Assembly (NCBI GenBank): GCA_013373425.1
Contig: JABXHW010000017.1
Coordinates: 1 to 64,000 of the forward strand
Source: Flavobacteriia bacterium
Lineage (GTDB): Bacteria; Bacteroidota; Bacteroidia; Flavobacteriales; Schleiferiaceae
Length of the DNA stretch: 64,000 nucleotides
Direction: 5' to 3'
In this document: positions 18,020 to 29,022 of the stretch, piece by piece
Numbering within the stretch: the first letter of the stretch is position 1
Layout: each line of letters begins with the position of its first letter
Made by a program: the position numbers and the translations under genes
The notes under the pieces: model-generated
Database searches by the model: none
Told to the model about the DNA's origin: nothing
Seen by the model: the letters and a program-made list of their open reading frames with translations, nothing else

Positions 18020-19793
18020 ACTTCATTCGACGCATACGTCGATTTCCGTCTTGATTCGCTTGCTGTTGTTGCTCCATGGCATCGCTTAAGCGCTTCTGGA
18101 ACTTATTCTGCTTCTTCGGCTTCTTCTTGTTTTCTTGAAGTTTAGCATGCAAGGCATCTTCATTGATGAAGGCGCGGATGGCATACTGCTGACCGAAGGT
18201 GATCAAGTTTGAAATCATGTAGTAATAAGACAGTGCTGCTGCGTAACTGTTGAAGAAGAACAACAACATGAAAGGCATGAAGTAAATGATGTACTTCAAT
18301 TGCGGCATCTGACTGTTTGATCCCGTCATCTGCTGGTTCATGTAAGAGTACATGAAGGTAGAAATGGCCATCAAGATTGTGAACAAACTCACGTGGTCAC
18401 CATAGAAAGGAATCGTGAATGGTAACGTCGCAATGCTATCGTAAGAAGATAGGTCTGTCGCCCACCAGAAGCTTTCCTGACGCAATTCAATCGAAGCAGG
18501 GAAGAATCGGAACATAGCGAAGAGAATCGGCAACTGTACCAACTGAGGGATACAACCACCGAGCGGATTCACTCCCGCTTTGCGGTAGAGCTCCATCGTG
18601 GCTTGCTGCTTCTTCAGAGGATCATCGTCCTTGTGTTTTTCGTTGATCTCTTCAATCTCAGGACGAAGAACTCTCATTTTCGCCATCGACTTGTAACTCT
18701 GGAAGGTCAATGGTGAAAGCGTAAGCTTAATCATTAAGGCCATCAATAGAATGATGAGACCGTAGTTCAATCCATAGCCATCGAGCCAGTTGAAGATACG
18801 AACCACTACTCCGCGTGAAATCCATCCAAAGATTCCCCAACCGAAGTCGATGATCTTATCGTAGCCCATGTCGTACTCCTTGAGGATATCGTACTTATTA
18901 GGGCCGAAGTACATGTTCATATCAACGGCGTACGTGCCATTGACCTCTTGTACATTCACGCGACTTTCGAATGCCTTGATGTATGGCCCAGACTCGTAAG
19001 GAGCAGATTTCATGCTCGCACTATCAAATCTACCTTCAGCAGTAATAATCGTAGAGAAGAACTGATCTTGGTGTGCCAACCAGCGAATGTCCATCGCTTC
19101 TTCGCTATCCACGCCATTCTCGCTGAGTGATTCGCGCTCATTATCGTCGATCTCCCAATAAGAGATTTGAGTCTTTCGCCCTTCGAGGTCTCTCGATTTC
19201 TCTTGTTGAATAGAATTCTGAACCCAATTGAAGCTCAGTGGAAGTGATTCACTCGCCTGACCAGAAACCACAAAGTCGGTTTGATACTCACCTTCCTTCA
19301 ACTCCCAGCGCAAAGAAAGCGGGCCATGAGGCGTAGATGTTGTGAGCTCTAAGCTGTAAGCTGTGCGCTCGGTAATGTCGAACCAAGCATCTTTAGAGTT
19401 CCAATTACCCAAACTAAAGTCGAGCGTCTGGCTGCTGTCTACAAGGCAGAGGTCGGTTGAATCCCAGCTCTTGTAATCCTTGAGTTGTGCTTTTACGATT
19501 TGAGCCCCTTTGTTGGTGAATTGAAGCTTGAGAACTTCATTTTCGATGGTGTAGAATTCTGCCTCGCGAACCATCGCTTGAGCTCCCGTATCTACACTGC
19601 TCGAATCAACAGCGGCTATTTCAGTAGGAGTGGTTGTTTCAGCTTCGGTAGCTTCATCAACAACTTGCTCCGTGTTTGTATTGGATGATTCAGTTGGCTC
19701 ATCCTTGCTCATAAACATGAAATAGAACAGAACGGCGGTAATTAGTAAAAAACCGATGATCTGGTTTCTATCCAGTGAGCTTCTATTTTCCAT
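18018..19793 (-). CDS. yidC: Membrane protein insertase YidC
   Basis: 591 residues. Inserts inner-membrane proteins alone or with SecYEG. One N-terminal span (IIGFLLITAVLFYFMF) is followed by a low-complexity linker and the large periplasmic beta domain of Gram-negative YidC, then the conserved insertase core (YGLNYGLIILLMALMIKL, the cytoplasmic hairpin with MAKMRVLRPEI, GGCIPQLVQLPIL and further spans). The lysine/arginine-rich tail, rich in glutamine, fits ribosome contact. It lies 10 bp after pyrG and is probably cotranscribed. Confidence 0.95.
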   Translation of the reverse strand: MENRSSLDRNQIIGFLLITAVLFYFMFMSKDEPTESSNTNTEQVVDEATEAETTTPTEIAAVDSSSVDTGAQAMVREAEFYTIENEVLKLQFTNKGAQIVKAQLKDYKSWDSTDLCLVDSSQTLDFSLGNWNSKDAWFDITERTAYSLELTTSTPHGPLSLRWELKEGEYQTDFVVSGQASESLPLSFNWVQNSIQQEKSRDLEGRKTQISYWEIDDNERESLSENGVDSEEAMDIRWLAHQDQFFSTIITAEGRFDSASMKSAPYESGPYIKAFESRVNVQEVNGTYAVDMNMYFGPNKYDILKEYDMGYDKIIDFGWGIFGWISRGVVVRIFNWLDGYGLNYGLIILLMALMIKLTLSPLTFQSYKSMAKMRVLRPEIEEINEKHKDDDPLKKQQATMELYRKAGVNPLGGCIPQLVQLPILFAMFRFFPASIELRQESFWWATDLSSYDSIATLPFTIPFYGDHVSLFTILMAISTFMYSYMNQQMTGSNSQMPQLKYIIYFMPFMLLFFFNSYAAALSYYYMISNLITFGQQYAIRAFINEDALHAKLQENKKKPKKQNKFQKRLSDAMEQQQQANQDGNRRMRRMK

Positions 19794-19803
19794 TAGGTTT
19801 GGA

Positions 19804-21435
<1,632 letters not shown>

Positions 21436-21449
21436 TCAAAAAATCTCGG

Positions 21450-21457
21450 CAAAAATA
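21450..21457 (-). promoter_or_regulatory. -7 promoter element of pyrG-yidC
   Basis: TATTTTTG on the minus strand, a full match, 27 bp ahead of the pyrG start. Confidence 0.55.
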
Positions 21458-21501
21458 GGGAAATGCAAGCGGACCCGAAACCGTTCGTGAGCTTTTAGTC
21501 A

Positions 21502-23838
21502 CTAAAAGCTGTATGAAGCAATAACCGTTGGCATAATCGGCAGTTGGTCAACGCGTTTACGCTCTGCAGTATCGTAGTAGAAGATGTTGTTTCTGTTGTA
21601 GATGTTGGTAGCTGCGAACGACAATTCAAGTGTGCTATATCTGCCGAACATCCACGTCTTTTTCACTGTGATATCCATTCTGTGATAGGTAGGAAGGCGC
21701 TTGCTGTTGAGCTCTCCGAGCAAAGTGCCGATCTCGCCGTTCTCCGATTCGTACGGATAGTCGATTACGGGACGGTTATCTCCTCCTGTCCAAGGCAACT
21801 GCTGGTAGTATCCTGCGATAGGTGTGAATGGGAATCCCGTTCCCAAGTTCCATCGAAGATTCACTTCCCAAGTTCTCTCTTTGCCAAAGCGATAGGTACC
21901 CACCAAGTTGGTGTTGTGGCGACGATCAAAGTATGGGTTGTACACCTGTTGTCCGTCGTCGCGTGTCACGCGTGCCCAGCTATAGGTTCCCCAGAAGGTG
22001 AGATTATTCGTAGTGTACTTCACGAGGAAGTCAACTCCATAAGCGATACCTCTTTCGGCGATATACGATCTTCTCAAATACTCCGGACGATCGATGTACG
22101 AAGCATTGTCTGGGTAAATCTTGTTTCTATTTACTGTGGTGATGTTTCTGAAATCTTTGATGTATCCTTCAACATCCAATGTCCAGTTGTCATAGAAATC
22201 GATTTCTGTTCCGAACACAGCGTGATTCGCAGTTTGAAGGCGAGTATCCAAAGCTTCTCCTGTATAGGTAGCAGCTTGCTCGTTTGGAGTAGAAAGAATT
22301 CCATAGAAAAGGTTCACCACATCGCGGTCGCTTGTTGCGGCAAGCAAGTTCTGAGAATACATACCACCTGCGGCTTTGAAACGCAACCACTCAGTAGCGT
22401 TGTACTTCACGCCGAATCGTGGCTCAAACCTAAATTCAGCTAGCGCGCTGTAGTAATGAACGCGCACACCTGGCTCAATCAAGAATCGGTTCGCTTCAAT
22501 CTTGTATTGCGCGTAGGCTCCGAGCTCAGAGGTACTTTGGTTCTGTTCTAAAACACGATTCGCTGAGTTCACATAGTTAAATGAAGTGCTGTAACCGATG
22601 GCCTCCAAACCGTACTTCAACTCGTCGTGATCCCTCATGAAATAAGTGAAATCTAACCCTCCATTAAAGCCAGAGATTCCACTTTGGCGAGGCTGACCTT
22701 CAATTTCATTTGAAGTGATATCGTAGTTGCTAAATGCAAAGTTTCCACTGAGAATTACTCGGCTGGATGACGGAATCGCGGTGAAGTCAGCACCATATCC
22801 ATAGCTGTCCCATGCAATGCTTCTATTTCCTGCAAATCTCACCTGGTCTTGGAAGGAGAAACCGAATACATTGGCTTCAGAACCCGCTCCATTGGAGTAC
22901 GAAAGCTTTGAATAGATATCCTGAAATTCAAATGGAAGTCCGTCGTATTCTGTTTCTACGTATGGGTAGAAAATCTGACTAGACTCCGACAGGAATGACT
23001 TCTTATATGACGTGAGCAAACTCACAGGAGCAAATCCTCTTTCATCCTTTGTGCCGATTGGAATCTCGAGCAAAGCCTTACCCGTGTACGTACTTGCACT
23101 TACCTTTCCCGAAACACGCTGACGATTACCCGCTCGTGTTCTAACGTCGAGTACAGAGCTGTTTCTACTTCCGTATTCAGCATTGAAGCCTGCGGAATAT
23201 ACCTCAGCTGATTTCAAAATGTCGGTATCGAAAACAGAGAAGAAACCAATGCTGTGGAAAGGATTGTAGATGATCATCCCATCCAACAAGGTGAGGTTTT
23301 GAATAGGCGCGCCTCCACGAATGTAAAGCTGTCCACCTTGATCACCAGTAGTTACCACACCTGGCAGCACCTGAAGTGCACGAACCAAATCTGGTTCACC
23401 ACCAATGGAAAAGCGTTGGATATTTTTCATGGAAAGCGACGTAACTCCAGTAAGTACTTGAGTTTGTCGCACCTGACGTTCTGCGTTCACCACCACATCG
23501 CCAATCACAGTGGCTGTGGATTGCAAGTAGACTTGAACAAATTCGTTCTGACCACGAGCTACAGTAACCGAAACAGAATCGGTCTTGTACCCCATATAGC
23601 TAACAATCAAGAGATAGTCGCCAGCGGATAGGTCATTCAATTGGAAATAGCCGTCGATGTTTGCAATTCCGGAAGCTTTCGCCTCACCCGACTGAAGAAG
23701 TCGAACGCCTGCAAAAGGCACTGGAGTTTCAGAATCTCTCTCGTAAATATATCCTCGAACAACCGCTTGGGCCGATGATAACTGAGATACAATCATCAAA
23801 AGCGCAATGCCCAATAGTCTAGCGTACAGAATTTTCAT
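21502..23838 (-). CDS. TonB-dependent receptor with N-terminal CarboxypepD-like domain
   Basis: 778 residues. Signal peptide (QLSSAQ), then a carboxypeptidase-regulatory-like beta sandwich (VVRGYIYERDSETPVPFAGV to about residue 110), the plug domain with VLPGVVTTGDQGGQLYIRGG near residue 170 and the 22-strand barrel ending in a terminal phenylalanine (IASYSF). Imports a large substrate across the outer membrane using TonB energy. No SusD partner is adjacent, so it is not a standard SusCD pair, and the substrate is unknown. It sits between holA and pyrG on the same strand with its own -7 element. Confidence 0.92.
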   Translation of the reverse strand: MKILYARLLGIALLMIVSQLSSAQAVVRGYIYERDSETPVPFAGVRLLQSGEAKASGIANIDGYFQLNDLSAGDYLLIVSYMGYKTDSVSVTVARGQNEFVQVYLQSTATVIGDVVVNAERQVRQTQVLTGVTSLSMKNIQRFSIGGEPDLVRALQVLPGVVTTGDQGGQLYIRGGAPIQNLTLLDGMIIYNPFHSIGFFSVFDTDILKSAEVYSAGFNAEYGSRNSSVLDVRTRAGNRQRVSGKVSASTYTGKALLEIPIGTKDERGFAPVSLLTSYKKSFLSESSQIFYPYVETEYDGLPFEFQDIYSKLSYSNGAGSEANVFGFSFQDQVRFAGNRSIAWDSYGYGADFTAIPSSSRVILSGNFAFSNYDITSNEIEGQPRQSGISGFNGGLDFTYFMRDHDELKYGLEAIGYSTSFNYVNSANRVLEQNQSTSELGAYAQYKIEANRFLIEPGVRVHYYSALAEFRFEPRFGVKYNATEWLRFKAAGGMYSQNLLAATSDRDVVNLFYGILSTPNEQAATYTGEALDTRLQTANHAVFGTEIDFYDNWTLDVEGYIKDFRNITTVNRNKIYPDNASYIDRPEYLRRSYIAERGIAYGVDFLVKYTTNNLTFWGTYSWARVTRDDGQQVYNPYFDRRHNTNLVGTYRFGKERTWEVNLRWNLGTGFPFTPIAGYYQQLPWTGGDNRPVIDYPYESENGEIGTLLGELNSKRLPTYHRMDITVKKTWMFGRYSTLELSFAATNIYNRNNIFYYDTAERKRVDQLPIMPTVIASYSF

Positions 23839-23864
23839 TCATCAAGTGTCTTAGCAGAAGGCCC

Positions 23865-23872
23865 CAAAAATA
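23865..23872 (-). promoter_or_regulatory. -7 promoter element of the TonB-dependent receptor gene
   Basis: TATTTTTG on the minus strand, full consensus, 26 bp ahead of the start at 23838. Confidence 0.55.
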
Positions 23873-23915
23873 GGAAACCATACGAGGCTAACGTCATATT
23901 AACCGCTCGGGTTTG

Positions 23916-24914
23916 CTAATGGAGTATTTTAAAGAGTAATTCTCGGAGGATATCCTCATGGGAAATATCGCCTCCGCCTAGGCCTTTACTGCGTCCGTCG
24001 GCTTCTCGGAGGTAGCCGATAATTCTCAAACATTTGTTCAGATTGTATCGACGACTAGCAGCTGTGTAGTCCTTCACGAAGTACGGATTCACTCGGAGCA
24101 CACCCGCCAATTCATTGGGACTCATACCGGCATGTGTGTGCACTTGAATCACTTTTGTGAAGTAGGAAAAGACCAAACTGATGGTCACTACCAACGGGTT
24201 ATCCTTTGGATTCTGAGCGAAGTAATGAGCGATCTTATTGGCCTTGACAACATCCCCTTCTGCTAATGCTTTCTGAAGCTCGAAGTTGTTGTAGTCTTTG
24301 CTGATTCCAATGTTTCGCTCGATAACATCCGCTGATATTTCCCCGCCTTTCTCGACAACCAACATGAGCTTATCAATCTCCTGCTGCATTCTGCCTAGGT
24401 CGCTACCCACAAATTCAAGTAGGAGAGCAACGGCCTTTGGCGATATCTTATATCCAGCATTTCGGATGATCTTCGAAACCCAATCCGCCACCTGATTATC
24501 GTACAACTTCTTGCTTTCGAATAGCACGTGATTCTTGGCAAGCGATTTAGAAAGGGCTTTTCGCTTATCGAGTTTCTTGTACTTGTAGGCAATGACGAGA
24601 ACAGTGGAAGGCTGAGGTTGATCCGCGTAGCTTTTCAAATCTTCGATGTTCCGAATGTGCTGTGCTTCCTTAACAACAACCACTTGCTTTTCAGACATCA
24701 TCGGAAAGCGTTTAGCCTCAGATATGACATCTTCTGCTTTCACATCCTTTCCGTAAAGTACACTTTGATTGAACCCTTTCTCAGCTTCGTCCAAGACTTC
24801 ATTTTCAAGTCGGTGTACTAGCTGGTCGATGAAGTATGGCTCCTCTCCCATCAGGAAGTAAATTGGACTGTACTTCTTCTCATCGAGTTCTTTATTGATC
24901 GCCTCAAACGTCAT
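23916..24914 (-). CDS. holA: DNA polymerase III subunit delta
   Basis: 332 residues, the usual length. Delta opens the beta clamp within the clamp loader. The start of the family (SPIYFLMGEEPYFIDQLV), the central KALSKSLAKNHVLFE and LLLEFVGSDLGRMQQEIDKL helices, and the C-terminal collar domain (FSYFTKVIQ...LNKCLRIIGYLREADGRSKG) are all recognisable. It lies 51 bp after rlmH and upstream of the receptor gene. Confidence 0.93.
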   Translation of the reverse strand: MTFEAINKELDEKKYSPIYFLMGEEPYFIDQLVHRLENEVLDEAEKGFNQSVLYGKDVKAEDVISEAKRFPMMSEKQVVVVKEAQHIRNIEDLKSYADQPQPSTVLVIAYKYKKLDKRKALSKSLAKNHVLFESKKLYDNQVADWVSKIIRNAGYKISPKAVALLLEFVGSDLGRMQQEIDKLMLVVEKGGEISADVIERNIGISKDYNNFELQKALAEGDVVKANKIAHYFAQNPKDNPLVVTISLVFSYFTKVIQVHTHAGMSPNELAGVLRVNPYFVKDYTAASRRYNLNKCLRIIGYLREADGRSKGLGGGDISHEDILRELLFKILH

Positions 24915-24965
24915 GCGGTCAAAGATAATTGAAGGGATTGGTTCACCTCGAAGTTCATGTGAAAA

Positions 24966-25439
24966 TCAATCGTGGTGATACGGTTCGTTTCTCAAGATGG
25001 TGTATGCGCGGTAGATCTGCTCAGTAAAAAAGAGTCGAATCATTTGATGACTGAAGGTCATATCGCTTAAACTCACTTGAGCTTGGGCGCGTTCGTACAC
25101 TTCTGGTGAAAACCCGAAAGGTCCACCTACCAAAAACACAATCTTGCTCGGTCCAGCATTCATCCATTTCTGAAGTTGATTCGCGAATGCTCTGCTCTTG
25201 AAGCGTTTGCCATTCTCATCGAGGAGCACCACAAAATCTGAAGATTGAATGTTCTTCAACAGCGCCTCTCCTTCCATTTGATTCTGTGCTTGAGCATCGC
25301 GATTCTTCATTCCTTTTAAATCGGGAATTTCCTCCATGGAGAACTTTACATACCGCTTTAGACGTTTATGATACTCAGCAAGGCCTGTCTGAAGATATTT
25401 TTCAGAAGTTCGACCCATGACTCGCAATACTATCTCCAT
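24966..25439 (-). CDS. rlmH: 23S rRNA pseudouridine-1915 N3-methyltransferase
   Basis: 157 residues from the ATG at 25439, the standard length; an in-frame ATG at 25478 would add 13 atypical residues. SPOUT-fold methyltransferase acting on helix 69 of 23S rRNA. The SAM-binding knot residues are in FLVGGPFGFSPEV and SLSDMTFSHQMIRLFFTEQIYRA, and the end is NEPYHHD as in the family. Divergent from nadC with a 63-bp gap; holA follows on the same strand. Confidence 0.95.
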   Translation of the reverse strand: MEIVLRVMGRTSEKYLQTGLAEYHKRLKRYVKFSMEEIPDLKGMKNRDAQAQNQMEGEALLKNIQSSDFVVLLDENGKRFKSRAFANQLQKWMNAGPSKIVFLVGGPFGFSPEVYERAQAQVSLSDMTFSHQMIRLFFTEQIYRAYTILRNEPYHHD

Positions 25440-25502
25440 GAATTTGTCGCTTTGGCTGGAAAGTTCGGAACTTTGCAATGATAGCGAAAATCAACGCCGA
25501 TA

Positions 25503-26354
25503 ATGAATATCCAAGACATCCCCCACCTCCAACGTTCTATTCGTCAAGCACTCAATGAAGATGTTGGCAATGGCGATCACAGTGCACTCAGTTGCATCCC
25601 ATCCACTCACGAAGGTGGAGCTAAGTTGTTGATCAAAGAACCAGGTGTACTTGCCGGCGTGGAGTTAGCCAAGATGGTGCTACACGAAGTCGACGAATCC
25701 ATTGAAGTAGAAGTTCTGATTGAAGATGGAAGTCCGGTTAAACCAGGCGACATCGTCTTTATCGCGAAAGGGAAGACGATTGCCTTGCTTCAAGCAGAGC
25801 GACTTTTATTGAACTACATGCAACGCCTCAGCGGAGTGGCTACAAAGACGGCGCATTACATGAAGTTGGTAGAAGGGACAAAGGCAAAAGTTCTGGACAC
25901 GCGTAAAACTACGCCTGGGTTGCGCTACCTCGAAAAATGGGCAGTTGCGCAGGGTGGCGGATACAATCACCGCATCGGCTTGTTCGATATGATCATGTTG
26001 AAAGACAATCATATTGATTTCGCTGGGGGTATACCTCAAGCAGTAGAAAGAGCAGTGAACTACTTAAAAGAGACGGACATTCAAATCCCCATCGAGGTAG
26101 AAACTCGAAACATGGAAGAGGTGGAGCAAGCGTTGAACTCTCCTGGAGTAGATCGCATCATGTTGGACAATTTTACTCCAGCTCAAACCGTGGAAGCCGT
26201 TAAGTATATCAACGGACGTGTAGAAGTTGAAAGTTCTGGGGGAATTACCGAGGAAACGATTAGGGATTACGCTGAATGTGGTGTAGATTTCATTTCTGTT
26301 GGAGCACTGACGCACAGTGTATCCGGACTCGACATGAGTTTTAAGGCTCTATGA
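25503..26354 (+). CDS. nadC: Nicotinate-nucleotide pyrophosphorylase (carboxylating)
   Basis: 283 residues. Converts quinolinate and PRPP to nicotinate mononucleotide in de novo NAD synthesis. Recognised by the N-terminal EDVGNGDHSA, LNYMQRLSGVAT, the active-site KVLDTRKTTPGLR, HRIGLFDMIMLKDNHI, DRIMLDNFTP and ESSGGIT motifs. The last codons overlap the next gene by 4 bp. No nadA or nadB is nearby. Confidence 0.97.
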   Translation: MNIQDIPHLQRSIRQALNEDVGNGDHSALSCIPSTHEGGAKLLIKEPGVLAGVELAKMVLHEVDESIEVEVLIEDGSPVKPGDIVFIAKGKTIALLQAERLLLNYMQRLSGVATKTAHYMKLVEGTKAKVLDTRKTTPGLRYLEKWAVAQGGGYNHRIGLFDMIMLKDNHIDFAGGIPQAVERAVNYLKETDIQIPIEVETRNMEEVEQALNSPGVDRIMLDNFTPAQTVEAVKYINGRVEVESSGGITEETIRDYAECGVDFISVGALTHSVSGLDMSFKAL

Positions 26355-27286
26355 ATCTCGTAAATCGTTTAAAAGAATCCATCACTCCTGCCGTTGAGCG
26401 GGTGGAACGCATTACTAGCAAAATCATCCTTCCAGGCTTTGATGGCCTGAGTTTGTTTGATGTTGCTTCATTCTTTTTCAAAGGATTATTCGAAGGAGCA
26501 ATTACCACTAGAGCCGGATCGATTTCGTGGTCATTTTTTATTGCCATGTTCCCGGCCATTCTGTTTTTCTTCAGTTTGATTCCCTTTGTCCCAATTGAAG
26601 GATTTCAATCGGAGATTTTCCTCATTCTTGAGGACATTCTCCCTCCCAACACCTATGAGCTAGCGCGTACCACTATAGACGACATCTTAAACCACCGAAG
26701 GGGCGACCTCCTTTCTTTCACCTTCTTGGCAACGATATTCTTCGCAACCAACGGTACGATGTCCCTTATTTCAAATGTGAGCATCACTTTTCACGAGATT
26801 GATTCTCGCAGGTTTTGGCAGCAATACTTAGTAGCGCTCCTTCTCACAGTCGGACTAGGCATTCTCGTTCTCATTGCTGTCGCAGCCATTCTATTCGGCA
26901 CCAACTTAACCGAATGGCTGATCACAGAAAATTACCTGCCAGAATCGAGTGGCGCTATTATTCAAATCGCACGTTATCTCATCCTATTATTGGCTGTTCT
27001 GGTAGGCATGTCGCTTGTGTTCTACTACGGACCAACACGTAAAAAAGCGTGGGGGTTCTTCTCACCGGGCGCGGTCTTAGCAACCTTCCTCATTGTTGTC
27101 ACTTCCTTCGCCTTTGGGTTTTACGTGGATAACTTCAACAGCTACAACAAACTCTACGGCTCCATCGGCGGACTATTGGTCATTATGCTTTGGATCTACA
27201 TCAACTCAATTAGTGTGGTGGTTGGATTTGAGCTGAATGCGAGTATTGCCGGGGCGAAGAAAAGGAGGAGTAGTAGGGGTACTTAG
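26351..27286 (+). CDS. YihY/BrkB-family inner-membrane protein
   Basis: 311 residues with about six hydrophobic spans, starting at FFIAMFPAILFFFSLIPF. The family signature YGSIGGLLVIMLWIYI is near the C-terminus, followed by VVVGFELNA. YihY/BrkB proteins (once misnamed ribonuclease BN) are membrane proteins of uncertain function. The 4-bp overlap with nadC (ATGA) suggests coupled translation. Confidence 0.9.
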   Translation: MNLVNRLKESITPAVERVERITSKIILPGFDGLSLFDVASFFFKGLFEGAITTRAGSISWSFFIAMFPAILFFFSLIPFVPIEGFQSEIFLILEDILPPNTYELARTTIDDILNHRRGDLLSFTFLATIFFATNGTMSLISNVSITFHEIDSRRFWQQYLVALLLTVGLGILVLIAVAAILFGTNLTEWLITENYLPESSGAIIQIARYLILLLAVLVGMSLVFYYGPTRKKAWGFFSPGAVLATFLIVVTSFAFGFYVDNFNSYNKLYGSIGGLLVIMLWIYINSISVVVGFELNASIAGAKKRRSSRGT

Positions 27287-27472
27287 TACTGGGTACTGGG
27301 TACTGGGTACTGGGTACAACCTATCACAGCTAGAAGTGTGCTCTTCTAATGGGGAGAAATTGATCTGAACAAATACTGGATACTGGATACCCAATACTGG
27401 TAGCTGCGTACTTACGTGCATGTGCCCACATGCATACTTGCTCTCCTGCCCACCTGCGCTCCTGCGCTCCTC
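27280..27472. repeat. Cluster of 7-bp and 8-bp phased repeats with a palindrome
   Basis: Four exact TACTGGG units at 27287-27314 plus TAC, preceded by the related TACTTAG at 27280. A second series of TACTGGN units lies at 27374-27401. A palindrome TGCATGTG-cc-CACATGCA occupies 27417-27434, and 8-bp CTCCTGCG-type units run 27443-27472 up to the next gene end. The whole 188-bp gap between two convergent genes is made of this material; no gene is seen. Confidence 0.85.
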
Positions 27473-27474
27473 TA

Positions 27475-28392
27475 TTACAACTCCGACGTACTCAACACAT
27501 GCATAAACATCTTCATCGTCATCTCATCGGATTCCTTTGAAGACTCGTCTGATACTTCGCTGCTATAGCCTGAATCCATTTTGATTTCATTCTTGAGCAC
27601 CCATCCTGTAGCTTGATCGATGATTACTTCACCTTCGAAGTCGTACTCACCAAACATTCCCGCCAGAGCGTTTGAGCCATCTTCTGAAAAGCCGCCGGTA
27701 ACATCAATAAACACTTTACCGTTCTTGATTTCACTCACGGTGTAGTTGAGATCCATAGCGATTGGGATACCGCCTGAATTGGTGGTTTCGGTAGAAGACC
27801 AAGTGTCGCCAACAGAGATAGCATCTATTGGATAGGAAACTGCAGATAGACCAATTTGATCGTTCATTGAGCCGTTGAGGACTTCGTTGCGCATTTGTTC
27901 ACGCATCATCTCCGAAGCTCCTTCACCCTCACCCATGGCTGCCATCATGTGGTCTACCACTTCATCAGGATTGAGCACTTTCACGAATTCTGCTTGAGGA
28001 GTGTACTCCATGTTCATCCGGATTCCGTTGAACATTCTGGCCACCATTGTGATCTCTTCCGATCCTGCAGGGAACGTATTTTCTCCAGTGCGAGAATTGT
28101 ACCTACCTTCCATCCCGTCGGCTTTCAATTCGATTATAATATCTGTGAAGACATACGATAATGCAACGTTCCCTTCGGTTTCTGCATCAATAGCACTTGC
28201 AGTTCCTCCAAACTCCATGGAAATCTCCATTTCCTGCCCCATCATATTCATCTTCATGGTGAAGGCATTCTTTGTACCCACTTCAAAGTCATCGCCTACA
28301 TCCATACGTAGAACAACCGATTCACTTTGAGCACCTGCTGCAAGGCTTACTGAGAGAAGCAACAGACTGAAAAGTCTTTTAAACACTTTCAT
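27475..28392 (-). CDS. Secreted DUF6263-like protein
   Basis: 305 residues from the ATG at 28392; an upstream in-frame ATG at 28437 is excluded because the likely promoter lies between. Signal peptide (RLFSLLLLSVSLAAGAQ) followed by a beta-rich, methionine-rich and acidic chain (KMNMMGQEMEISMEFGG, VGDTWSSTE, EVIIDQATGWVLKNEIKMD) that resembles the DUF6263 family of Bacteroidota envelope proteins. Function unknown. Family name given from likeness of layout and C-terminal segment. Confidence 0.65.
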   Translation of the reverse strand: MKVFKRLFSLLLLSVSLAAGAQSESVVLRMDVGDDFEVGTKNAFTMKMNMMGQEMEISMEFGGTASAIDAETEGNVALSYVFTDIIIELKADGMEGRYNSRTGENTFPAGSEEITMVARMFNGIRMNMEYTPQAEFVKVLNPDEVVDHMMAAMGEGEGASEMMREQMRNEVLNGSMNDQIGLSAVSYPIDAISVGDTWSSTETTNSGGIPIAMDLNYTVSEIKNGKVFIDVTGGFSEDGSNALAGMFGEYDFEGEVIIDQATGWVLKNEIKMDSGYSSEVSDESSKESDEMTMKMFMHVLSTSEL

Positions 28393-28420
28393 TATTTTGA
28401 GAGTTATCATGATTATGTTG

Positions 28421-28428
28421 CTAAGATA
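28421..28428 (-). promoter_or_regulatory. -7-like element for the DUF6263-like gene
   Basis: TATCTTAG on the minus strand (7/8 match), 28 bp upstream of the chosen start. Confidence 0.4.
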
Positions 28429-28514
28429 AATCATCAAAACAATGATTCCTTCGTTATGTTGATTTCTTAGTTATCTTTAAAATCACACATCACAATACCT
28501 ATTAATTCTGAATC

Positions 28515-28964
28515 ATGAAGAAGATTTTTGCATTGATCGCACTGTTCTCATTCACTTCGATTGGAGCATTCGCTCAAAATCCAGATGACATCTTGGGCAT
28601 TTGGTTGAATGAAAGAGAGGATGCTAAAATTGAGATATACAAACAGAACGGGAAGTACTACGGGAAAATCGTTTGGTTGCTCAACGACCGTGAAGATGAT
28701 GGGTCTACACCTAATAGAGATGACAAGAACCCAAATGCAGGTCTGAGAAACCGTCGCGTAATTGGTATCAATATCATGACCGCCTTGGAATGGGATGCCG
28801 ACGATGAGGAATACACCGACGGGGAAATTTATGACCCTCGCTCTGGCAACACGTATTCACTCTATGGATACATCCAAGATGATGGGAAACTTTTCATGAA
28901 AGGATATATGGGATTCAGCTTGATTGGTCGCAGTACTGAATGGACGCGTTCATCGTTGAACTAA
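28515..28964 (+). CDS. DUF2147 secreted protein
   Basis: 149 residues with a signal peptide (FTSIGAFAQ). The mature part matches the DUF2147 layout: ILGIWLNEREDAKIEIYKQ, YYGKIVWL, a DKNPNAGLRNR segment with IGINIM, then ITDGEIYDPRSGNTY-like and the tail KGYMGFSLIGRSTEWTR. A lipocalin-like beta barrel of unknown ligand, extracytoplasmic. Single gene with its own terminator. Confidence 0.9.
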   Translation: MKKIFALIALFSFTSIGAFAQNPDDILGIWLNEREDAKIEIYKQNGKYYGKIVWLLNDREDDGSTPNRDDKNPNAGLRNRRVIGINIMTALEWDADDEEYTDGEIYDPRSGNTYSLYGYIQDDGKLFMKGYMGFSLIGRSTEWTRSSLN

Positions 28965-28985
28965 GCACAAATCCCAACAATTTAC

Positions 28986-29022
28986 AGCCAGCTGTTTCCA
29001 CCGGAATAGCTGGCTTTTTTTT
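28986..29022 (+). terminator. Terminator of the DUF2147 gene
   Basis: Perfect 8-bp stem AGCCAGCT/AGCTGGCT with a 14-base loop followed by eight or more T residues. Confidence 0.9.

Noticed and set aside
21544-22443. A 299-codon plus-strand open frame inside the TonB receptor gene
   Set aside because: It is antisense to a well-supported barrel protein, has no family motifs and no start context; it reflects the base composition of the true gene.
27417-27434. Palindrome as a transposon end or attachment site
   Set aside because: There is no transposase or integrase gene nearby and no flanking target duplication; it sits within short tandem repeats.
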